A DNA stretch of 60,000 bases from Tubulanus polymorphus (Eukaryota > Nemertea > Palaeonemertea > Tubulaniformes > Tubulanidae): assembly GCF_964204645.1 (NCBI RefSeq), contig NC_134028.1:14747263-14807262 (forward strand), in the 5' to 3' direction. The notes below the pieces were generated by a model. The model was not told the DNA's origin. It worked only from the letters and a program-made list of their open reading frames with translations, and made no database searches. Positions 47,218-56,376 of the stretch are shown in pieces (the stretch's first letter is position 1; each line of letters starts with the position of its first letter). The position numbers and the translations under genes were made by a program.

Positions 47218-48054
47218 TCGACTCGCATATGTATTTCTACAGGTATCCTGTAAATTAACGTGACTCACGTAAATATAGGTGACTTCCTGTAGATTAATGC
47301 TGCTTTCTGCCACAAAGTTTACTTGTGCATAATATCGATAATTTTTTATTCTATAATTCGTCATTTCAGGTAGAATATTCTCTTATCAATCTGTAGAAAC
47401 TGCCTTATTTCATTAAGCGCAGTTTCATTAAATAAAACACCGTCTAAGAATTGATCTTGAATGAATCAGTGTTGACTAGCCATGTGGTGGCATCACCAAG
47501 ACGGATTCAAATATATGCGGGCTATTTCTAGCTAAAACAACTAGTAATGCCAATGTATCATTTTGGGTGTTTTTTAAGAATATTTAGGGCCCGCTAGTAG
47601 ATTAGAAGATAAAAATTAATTTAAAAAAAAAACGGTAATTAAAACAAAACAATCTCAATCAAAAGATCATCAATTATTCATTTTTTAAAAATTTCAGTGT
47701 TATTTTTGCATTTCATTTAACTGTTCATACTAACAGCATGTAGTTAGTTATACATACAGTTAAAAAGTTCGTTTCAGCTTTCACAATCTATGTTTATGGG
47801 AAATGGTTCTTAAGGAAAAGGTACTAATTTATTAATTTCAATTATATTCAAAATGTGCAAATTATTAATATAAGGCTGATGAAAATATAATTATAAAAGC
47901 ATATAATTTATTTTCTAATATTTCTTGAGATGATAATTAGCATTATCTTTTTATTTTAAAGCGCAGTACCAGGAAAAGGAAAGAGGCATTCAGGCCCTGT
48001 TAATGTAGAATTTATAGAAAATAGTAAAATACGCTCAAGCACAAAATGTGATCG

Positions 48055-48745
48055 ATGAAAGGGCTCCACGAGCTGCATACCATGGTTGGCGGAAATATTT
48101 TCTTCTTGTTTGAAGATGCGTCGAGTTTGACTGTGTACACGAACAACGAAAAGTGGTGGGCAGACCTAATAAAAGATGAGAAAGTCAACCTGGTGGCTAA
48201 ATCGTCGAGAAAGCGAGTAGACAAGGGTTGTGACACTATAGAAAAGCGGGAGATGTCAGGCAAAACATGGGTGCTGAGGAAAACCGAAGAAAATGTAGAG
48301 CAAACTCAAGATACTTCAATCATATGTATTCCTTCCAAAATAGTATACTCAACTCCATCAAAGAATTCACCCGGTGATATAAATTTCTCAAGCTGTTCCC
48401 TATCATCGATTTCAAATAATACTGTTTCTGATCCCGTACCATCTGTCTCGACATTCAAGGGGAAAAGCATCAGTACCAAAGGCAAAGGCAAAATATGTTC
48501 AAAGAGAAAACTAGATATCATGGGAGAAAATTATCAAGCCAGCAAAACAGAAACCCAAACAACTGGCCATCACGAGTTACAGATGTTTAATTTGCTGCGG
48601 CTCATACATTGAAGAAGAGAATGAGCAATGGATTTGATGCTATGGAGATGGTTGTGATATTTGGGTACATTACCCATGTTTCAACTTTTCACCAGAAAAC
48701 GTGGCCGTTAAAGATTATTTTTGCGACCATTGCAAATATATGTAA
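48055..48745 (+). pseudogene. PHD-finger protein of the outer element
   Basis: A 185-codon frame (48055-48612; Ser/Thr/Lys-rich, unrecognised) continues with a one-base frame change into CLICCGSYIEEENEQW, CYGDGCDIWVHYPC and YFCDHC, ending at TAA 48743-48745. The Cys4-His-Cys3 spacing and WVHYPC are typical of a PHD zinc finger. One in-frame TGA splits QWI from CYG. The domain at the protein's extreme C-terminus resembles that of other transposon-encoded proteins. The start is uncertain, since sequence upstream of 48055 may hold an earlier exon. It converges with the minus-strand gene to its right. Confidence 0.6.
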
Positions 48746-50557
48746 CGTAAAATAGAATGAAGTGAAAAGATTGATATTGAGAAAACTTATCATCATTTGA
48801 TATTTTACGGAAATAAATGTATATTCTACGTAATTCAGAACTAAGTAATTAATGATAAATTTTTTTACTTTTACAGGGTGCATTTATTAGTTCGTATCAG
48901 TTTGTACCATCAACATCGTTGTCCAATGTGAAACCTCGAATTTCACTTTGTTCTGTGTCCAAGTATTCATAGACTTCCTCACAAAAACTTATATATAGTG
49001 ATTTAGGTGCCTTTTTATCAAACTCTTTTCGGTAATATTCGTTAAGGGCTTCTTTAACATCATTGTCAAAAATGGCTTCTAGTTTTTCTTTTATAATTGT
49101 CTTGAGTTGTTCTGTCGTTTTGTTTGTAAATTTTTTCATATTCTTCTCTTTCCTCGCAAAAAATGAAAATGGGAGCTTTGAGAAATGGGACTGTGGATCT
49201 CGCTGATCTCCGTGTATCCTCACAGTTCATGTAGGAGTCAAAGTATTTGGCTCTCCAAAAGGTACAGCTAACTCTCTAACCAGTGCATTATAGGCTTTCA
49301 AAAGAAGTGACCAGCTCTTGTGGTGATCACTGCATTTACGAGCACACATGAGTGCTTTCTCACTTTTAAAATTCATGTCCATAACCAGTTCCTTAACAAA
49401 AGATATCCCATGTATCGAATAGTCCTTTCACCATGTTCATTTCAATATGTCCGGGACCCGGTAAAAGATTTACCCATTCGTACTGTACACGGAAATAATT
49501 CGAATCGGTTAGTCCGTGGTACTCCGATAAGTGATTTCTAATTTTTTCAATTCCAGCAAATTCATCCTCATTACATAGTATGCATGAGTATGTGCTCATT
49601 ATCAAACGCAATGCAAGGTTATATGGCGAACCATCGCAGTAAATAGTTATCCATTCTCGGGTATCAATTTGGTCAAACTCGGGAGTATTTTGCGATCTTT
49701 GCCTTTGACTAATTTCCTTTAAGACTTTTCGAATTGCCTCGTAACTACACGGGTTAACAAATACCGGTTCAGAAACACTGGTTTCATTGACATGAACATG
49801 CATGTTCGATTCATGGGAACTTTCCTTTTGAGATTTTTCAATTATGTAACTTCCATCCGCTTTCCTTTTGGCTGAGAGCCTGGCAAGTTTCATTGATTTC
49901 TGTTTCTGTTCCAATTTTGATTCAGTAAATGTTGTTTCCTCTATTCCAAAATGCTCCAATTTCGACCTTTTTAGGTTTTTATGACAGTTTGGACAAACGA
50001 TCATTTTAATATCTATGTTCTCTTTCTGACAAGAATAGCATGTTTTGTATTACTCGTCCTTCATCTTAGATTCAAACAACTTGTCAATTGAATCTTTAAA
50101 CTCCCCAGATTCGAGATAACTTTGTTCGCTTGCAACATTTAATAAAATATCTGTCCACTGTTCATATAGAAAAAGATTCTCAAGATTCCATGTCCAATGG
50201 TTTCAACATCCAGAATCCATGTTTTGCTGCAGCGGTGTACTGAACTTTACCGGCATTGTTAAAGGGTAACTGACACTTTTTATTTTATTTCAAAATTCGA
50301 TAAGTTCAAATGAACTAAAGAAGATTTTGAAATAGTTCTGTTTAAAGATGTGTAGTTTCCGCAAAAATCATGATTTTGTAAGACAATTTTTGACCTCATT
50401 TCGTTGTATACATCGCATAACCATATTGGCATATAATCATTGGCAATTTCCGTCGATCTCCGGCGCTGTGACGTCAATAAAGGCAGCACTGAAAATTCTC
50501 TTCTATGAGATAACGTTGCGTTTATACTACTCGGCGTGTTTTCACTGCTTTTTCTAA

Positions 50558-50775
50558 ATGTCAAATCGTTGTGTTTGCTTTGGGTGCGATTATTCGGGTG
50601 TCGGAATATTTCTTTTTCCGAAGAATCCTGTTTTTCGAGGAAAATGGGCTTCTTTTGTAGGTTTAAAGCGATTGAATTGGAGCGGCCCAACGTCGAACAG
50701 TGTCCTGTGTTACCGGCATTTTACCAACGATGATTCCGTTAATAAAATGCAGTATGATGCACAATTTGCAAAGAG
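50558..50775 (+). CDS. THAP-domain first exon of the Kolobok-type element
   Basis: ATG at 50558 opens MSNRCVCFGCDYSG, FLFPKN, W and SVLCYRHFTND, giving the C2CH zinc signature (CxxxxC...CxxH) of THAP DNA-binding domains with the usual FP and W positions. It ends in a strong GTAAGT donor at 50776. Later exons of the transposase are not securely found; C-terminal remnants may be at 53849-54911. The smaller copy has the homologous ATG at 21153, a similar distance from its terminus (278 versus 295 bp). Minus-strand frame 50280-50690 is its antisense shadow. Confidence 0.72.
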
Positions 50776-51198
50776 GTAAGTTCCATTCAGTCATCTTAAC
50801 ATTTATTAGACACATGGTTTGAGAATTATTGTTGTAAGGGCTTGAAAATCACTGTTAAAAGGGTCGCATTTTTCAAGTCAAATTCAAATCAAAACAATTT
50901 ATTATTCCCACGCGCGGTATCCAATTCATAATTTTTTATGTCAAAATGCCGTTTAACTTTTGTTTACTAAGCGTGATTGTAAAACCATGCCTTCTAGGTC
51001 AGCTTACATTGTCTGACAATAGAAAAATCTTTTCATTGAACTACTACTAGACCACAGCGCACTGTAGAATAGACTTTTATTGTCATTATTGTGAGTGCCT
51101 TACTTCACTAACAACAATTACAAAATGAATATTTCACAAGTCTTGTGAATTAACGGTTGCCTTTTGCTTGAAATAGATTGTAGCTGATACAAAGAGCC

Positions 51199-52562
51199 AT
51201 GCCATCGATTCACACTGTGATAGAAACCACTGAATCTACATCTCAACCAGAGGATTTCTTCCCGCCACCACAAAAGCCTGGATGAAAAGTGTTTGAGAAG
51301 AGGGAGAGACGGCGAGTCATTGCTGAGACTGAGAGCCAGGTTTTGCATAATCTTCAACAACATTTGGTTGAAGATTATGCAAAACCTGGTGAAGATGAAG
51401 GCAGGGAAGTGTATGCGGAACCCTGTATCAAACCAGAGTTCGATTTGTCTGATTCTGGGTCGGAGGACTATGTGTCCTTCTTCTCCCTAGTCTCCTTCAG
51501 ACTTTGACAGCTTGGATTTGGACCTCAGCTCTTCAAAGAAGCAGAAGAAGGCCCAGAGAAAGGGCTCTTCAAAGAGGCAGAAATCGGTCAATTTGTCGCC
51601 ATCAGATATCGCGGAAGGTTCAGCTTACAAATCTTTTTCCTTGGAGGAAGATGAAGCCTCAGCTGTTCTGAGAGAACTGGCCTCATTTGTGGAGGCTCCC
51701 TTCCAGGATTTTGTAAGTGAAAAAATAATAAAGGAAAAGATCTTGCAGGAGAACCCTGTACCAAAGCATTAGGCCCTGAGAGTAAAAGAGGCGGACGAAG
51801 ACATCACTGAGATCCTGGACAGCGCTAAGAAGTTCGTCAACCCTGTCGACAAAGGTCTGAAGAGGATCGCAAAGAGAATCATCTCCAGCATGGGACCGCT
51901 GTCGAGGGCCTTGAGCCTCTTAGCTGATGAGCCTCTTAACCGATGTCAGGCAGAACCAGGAAGGAGAACTGGATATCTCGTTACTAACGACCCTCCTAGA
52001 GCAGACCATGATCATGATGGGTCAGGCTCATGTTACAACTACATTTATCCGTCCAAAGAATATATTATCCAAAGTGACGAGAAACCAGAAGAAGGCGGAA
52101 TCCCTTCTGAGGAAGTATCGAAAACTCCTGAATAGGGAGAAGAAATTCCTTTTCGGATCGAAATTCATCGAGAAGTTAGCCAAATCCGGCAAACTAAAGA
52201 AATCCATGAGAGACTTGAAGAGGCTGGGATCGGTCACGAAACAGCGGTTTCATGGAGAGCCATCTTCCTGTGGCCAAGGAGGAGGGCGTGTCAATTCAGG
52301 GGACCAGCGAAACAAGCAAACGCTCCCTAGAGGCCAGACCAATTTCCCGAGGAGAGGAAGAGGTGGACAGAATTTTAAGGCAAGGCCTAGAGGTAAATCC
52401 TCCAATTTCTCTATTAAGCTTACAGGAAATAAGTACAAACATTTGGACAGACGCAAGGAACTTGGTTCTGGTTTCACCAGACCTGTCAAACTTACTACAA
52501 GCAGGACGGATCCAACATTGCCTGGAGAACTGGACAAAGCTTACCAGGGACCCGGACGGTAA
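51199..52562 (+). pseudogene. DIRS gag-like ORF, broken
   Basis: ATG 51199 opens MPSIHTVIETTE, with a stop after FFPPPQKPG. It continues through 51289-51507, 51512-51772, about 51778-51960 and 51927-52562 in changing frames. Features are an acidic segment (FDLSDSGSEDY), Lys-rich clusters, a helical region and an RG-rich C-terminus (NFPRRGRGGQNFKARPRG), as in DIRS Gag. It overlaps the start of the RT frame. At least three frame breaks. A perfect 23-bp hairpin lies inside (51336-51389). Confidence 0.72.
51336..51389. repeat. Perfect 23-bp inverted repeat in DIRS gag
   Basis: CCAGGTTTTGCATAATC... at 51336-51358 is the exact reverse complement of 51367-51389, with an 8-nt loop. It lies within protein-coding sequence (around VLHNLQQHLVEDYAKPG). 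Confidence 0.95.
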
Positions 52563-53402
52563 AGGGGTACCCTTTGGACTTGTTGGAAACCCAAACTCAA
52601 TGGAGGGCCCCTACAGCCCCGATTTTCTCGGAAACCGAAAATGCGACTCTGGAAAAGGAAATTGAAGCCATGATCTGGAAAGAGGCAGTGGTGGAAGTGA
52701 AGCCTACCCCAGGGACAATTCTTGAGTCATCTGTTTCTGAGACCAAAGAATGATGGTGGCTTTCGCCCAATCTTCAACATGAAGCCCCTCAACAGATATA
52801 TAAGGTATCGTCACTTCAAAATGGAAGGCATTCATTGTCTTCAGAGTCTACTGAAACAGGGGGACTTCATGATGAAGATCGATTTTAAAGATGCGTATTT
52901 TTCTATGCCTATCGCCAGAGATCACGGGAAATTCCTAAGGTTCCTTTGGAAGGGAAAGCTATGGGAATTTACGTGCCTCCCATTCGGGCTAAGCTCAGGA
53001 CCTCGTGCCTTCGCCAAACTATTGAAACCGATTGCAGGGTTCTTACAACGGCTAGGGGTGAGATTAATAATATATCTCGACGACATCCTCATTCTAAATT
53101 CGGACCCGAAACAGTTGATCAAGGACAGGGACACAGTCCTGTGGTTGTTGCAAAAACTAGGGTTCACGATCAATTGGGGGAAGTCGATTCTCGACCCGTC
53201 CCAGACCATGGTCTTTCTGGGTTTTCTGATAAACTCATTGGATATGAGTCTGGCAATCCCGGCGGGAAAGGTGATGGCCATAAGGAGCAGCTGCAAAGCT
53301 CTCCTAGTTTCAGAATCGGTGACGATAAGGGATCTCTGTCGAGTGATAGGAATCCTTCTCTCCACCAGTCGTCGGGCGGTGTTTCCGGCGCCGTTACAGT
53401 GA
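52430..53402 (+). pseudogene. DIRS reverse transcriptase
   Basis: RT of a tyrosine-recombinase retrotransposon. The N-terminal part (52430-52555: IWTDARNLVLVSPDL, HCLENWTKL) shifts frame near 52560. It then continues to about 52710 (SETENATLEKEIEAMIWKEA) and shifts again into the long frame 52722-53402. That frame has LFLRPKNDGGFRPIFNMKPL, KIDFKDAYFSMPI, LPFGLSSGPRAFAKLLKP and the intact active site LIIYLDDILIL, then MVFLGFLIN. The RPKNDGGFRPIFN motif and pairing with the following RNase H are diagnostic of DIRS. Confidence 0.9.
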
Positions 53403-53830
53403 GGCACCTTCAATTATTGCAAGGGCAGTCACTGAAGGTGACCCTCTCTTTCGAATCGATGGTATCCTTAACTCCGCAGTGTCGGACAGAGCTGAACTGG
53501 TGGATAGACCACTTAGCCCTGGACTTAAAAATAACGACGGATGCATCCCACTTTGGTTGGGGAGCGGTGAGCAAGGGAGTGAGGACAGGAGGCCCTTGGA
53601 CGATCGAGGAACAATCCAGGCAATCAATGTGCTCGAATTAAAGGCGGCGGAACTGGCTCTCAGGTCATTCACGAAGGGCAAACATGTCACAAACATGTCA
53701 ATTTTTGTATGGACAACATAACCGCCGTGTCACAAGTGAACAAAATGGGGAATCCCAGGTCAGATGCACTGATTCGGGGGGCAAAGGACCTGTGGGGGTT
53801 CTGCCTAGACAATCAACTGATGTTAGATTG
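53403..53830 (+). pseudogene. DIRS RNase H, truncated
   Basis: Continues the RT with HLQLLQGQSL, ITTDASHFGWGAVSKGVRTGGPW (split over the frames at 52946-53641 and 53479-53721), NVLELKAAELALRSFTKGK and an M-DN-TAV segment near 53710. Homology ends around 53830, where the element is cut off. Confidence 0.82.
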
Positions 53831-53848
53831 ATTGGACAAAAAAATATA

Positions 53849-54911
53849 GCATTCTCTATACAAAATACAAGGACACCCACACATTACGGAAACTACTGGC
53901 TGATGCCACTTATGGTGAACATTCAAGTCATTAACCAGTGTTCTCCATTAGGGGTTTTTAAGGGGCAGCCCGCCCCTTAAATTTTCATGTCCGCCCCTGT
54001 AAAGATCGTCCGCCCCTATGAAAAGATTAGCCGCCTCTGTAGCCGACATAGTTTGAAAATCCATCAGTGATGATCTTTGGTCTTATATCACCATAGATAA
54101 ACGATCATATAGCATTAAACATTATCAGTATGTCAATAATTGTATAAATAATGAGCCAGACAAACGCTTCATGCCATAAAAACTTATTACATACGTCAAT
54201 AATTGTAGAAACGGCTCACACGCGGCGCCGCTCAGGTCAGGCCTATAAATATCCTGGGATTTCCCGGCATGTTAAAAATAAAAAAAGATTTGCTGATTTT
54301 TAATGAAACAGTGGCCTCAATTTTTCAAGTCTCAATGCCCGTAGAAAAACTTTTATTATGATTACCAAATTTTTTTTCAAACATTAGGTTACCAAATGGA
54401 AATAAATAAAGGCTTGCTGAGCTTTATTGACAAATCTAGTTATATGAATGGAAGAACATCGTACTATTTTATGCAAGTAGGACTACCAATCTCCTTCAGA
54501 AAAGTGCTTCAAGCAAACTGCCGATGATCGCTTTCTAGCCAAAGGCTATTAAAATTACCGAATTTAAACTATTTGATTATGACCCCAAATGCTGGGAAAA
54601 CGCATCTGAGCACCTACAAATAGAAAATTTTCCTGGGGGAGAGCCCCCGGGACCCCGTTCCCGATAAGTGCTCGCGCTCGTATGTACCGCCCCTATGAAT
54701 TTTTTTACAATGGAGAACACTGATTAACTGAACTTATGTAAATAATTCATTTTACCAAACACATTGTTGGCCAACAGTGCTTTTTATTTCAGAATATGGC
54801 GACATTTGCTGGAACAAGATACTCGAGGACGTAGAAGCAGATAGGCCAAGGAAAATAATCATAGTACCACCGACTCTCACATCAAACAAACAAAGAATCA
54901 CCTAAGAAGAA
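53849..54911 (+). pseudogene. Possible C-terminal exon remnants of the Kolobok-type plus-strand gene
   Basis: The frame near 53862-53930 gives YKDTHTLRKLLADATYGEHS. After the short TIR element, a TTTATTTCAG acceptor ending at 54793 leads to YGDICWNKILEDVEADRPRK followed by IIIVPPTLTSN. Both pieces look like conserved protein, and the second repeats the YG of the first. They could be the tail of the THAP gene or of an accessory gene. Family not established. Confidence 0.4.
53936..54722. mobile_element. Short TIR element (hAT-like or TTAA type) nested in the Kolobok-type element
   Basis: 787 bp, with 14-bp inverted ends CAGTGTTCTCCATT flanked by ATTAAC on both sides (53930-53935, 54723-54728). 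A 6-bp duplication of a CAGTG-ended element suggests a hAT variant. The embedded TTAA leaves a TTAA-type element possible. GC-rich palindromic sequence (GAGCCCCCGGGACCCC) lies near the right end. No coding sequence. Confidence 0.75.
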
Positions 54912-55660
54912 GGCATCGCAATGCACAGGACAAGATTCAAAAACACTAAGAGATGATTGGATGGTCTCTTGACATTTGTATTGAAGGTATTAAAGGTATA
55001 ATTTCAAATAATCTTGTAATACATGCACATGAAAACATGACAATCATATTGATTTTCTTAACAAAAATACATTCTTTTCAGACTTGCTGAAAAAATGATG
55101 ACCCAAACGGATGATTTAATTTGAGGAATAATGTACGAAGAAATATATTTGAAATGTGGCAGTTCAAAGATACCGAGTATGTTTTTCAACATCCGGAATC
55201 ATGATACAACATGTATATCTTTTATTCGATTTATAATTCAACCTAAATTATTTTTCATGTCTTTTTCAGGTAATGAAGACATAATATCTACATTTGCATG
55301 GAAAGATTAATGGTGAAACTAAGCTAACATGTCTTAAGTGAAAGTTGTAGACACCAGTTCACTCAATAAATGATCTGTAGAAAATTGATGGGAAACTGAA
55401 AATAAAATCATTGATCTACTTTATCTACATTAACAACAACTGCTCCTTACTTGAACAATTAATTGTGATCAGCTGTTTAAATTAGAACTCAATGGATTGA
55501 TAGCAAAAAGTTTGATAGATTATAAATATGCAATAATAATTTATATTTCATATCTAAGCGATGTCATTGTTTTATAAAAATATCTTTAAGAAAAGCATAA
55601 GTTAAGAAGAATATATGAACGTTGTTTGAATTTTTAAGTTGAATTCTTTCATTTTAATTC
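54912..55660. other. Non-coding interior of the Kolobok-type element
   Basis: AT-rich, no recognised exon; it separates the convergent gene ends. Confidence 0.5.
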
Positions 55661-55661
55661 A

Positions 55662-56376
55662 TTAAGGTCCATTAATCGACACATTACGAAATCCTTTAAA
55701 TACATGGTCCTCCTCATAACCGTCCTCAGGGAAATGTGCACCGATGCACGAAACGACAAAAGCAGGCAAAATTCTCCTATTCTCCTTGCCCAAATATCCC
55801 CAACACCACCGAACAAATGATCTGTACGCTATATGTCTTAATTTCGCATTTGCTGGCCCTTCAAAACTTTTCTGTCCGTACTGCCGTTTAAATTCGGTCC
55901 ACATCAGCGGCAGGACCCAAGGGTTCAAACAGATTGAAGCGAAAGCACAGTGTTGTGCCAGCACAACAACATTGAATCGCACTGAGCTTTTGAAACGAAC
56001 ATGATAAGATTCTCCTATTTCGCCAACAATGCTCAAAAACCTGTAGTGAAATCTACGACTTAATGAATCTTAAAATACATATTTTTAAGTTAATTGTTAT
56101 ATAAACATACCACTGATTCAGATTATCCAGTTCCAAACGGTTTATTTGGCCTTCGTCGTCGTCTCCCACTACCTCTGGTCTGGGTCCATTGCCGTTTCAC
56201 ATCGGTTCTGCCTCCGGTTCATATAAATACGGCCCGATCATTAATTCCTCTTCGTCACTTGTTTCCTGCCATTCAAATTCACTAAGCGATTCATCTGAAT
56301 TTGATGCCAAAGTGGCATTAAATTCAGATGAATCGCTCCCATTGTCCGATTTTCTATTCATTTCTATAGACGCCAT
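55662..56376 (-). pseudogene. P2X7 C-terminal 'ballast'-like domain protein encoded by the Kolobok-type element
   Basis: The last exon encodes CLNPWVL, KLRHIAYRSFVRWCWGYLGK and FVVSCIGAHFPE, the conserved core of the zinc- and nucleotide-binding ballast domain of vertebrate P2X7 tails and of many stand-alone invertebrate proteins. Exon 1 is 56376-56111: ATG, SIEMNRK, an acidic Ser/Asp-rich stretch, IGPYLYEPEAEPM, an in-frame TGA (56197-56199), then a GTATGT donor. Exon 2 begins at 56040 after CTACAG. Cys-rich residues of the domain's first half (including CCC) read in a neighbouring frame before 55930, so a frameshift is likely. Cytosolic or nuclear role unknown. Confidence 0.78.
56285..56337. 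repeat. 25-bp-arm hairpin in the ballast-like gene exon 1
   Basis: 56285-56309 and 56313-56337 are inverted copies (24 of 25 bases) around a 3-nt loop, within the sequence encoding SDSSEFNATLASNSDESL. The two arms encode the similar peptide ends SSEFNA and SNSDES on the same strand. Confidence 0.9.

Larger units (their letters stand above)
51199..53830 (+). mobile_element. DIRS-like retrotransposon, 3'-truncated
   Basis: Gag-like, RT and RNase H regions of a DIRS element in order on the plus strand. The methyltransferase-like and tyrosine-recombinase parts and both termini are missing. It is inserted in the left intron of the Kolobok-type element. Confidence 0.85.

Noticed and set aside
50280-50690. 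Minus-strand 136-codon frame
   Set aside because: Antisense of the Kolobok left end and THAP exon; no motif of its own.
52922-53413. Minus-strand 163-codon frame over the DIRS RT
   Set aside because: Shadow of the RT frame, which carries the YLDD active site on the other strand.
55744-56004. Plus-strand 86-codon frame
   Set aside because: Antisense of the ballast-like exon, whose conserved motif reads on the minus strand.
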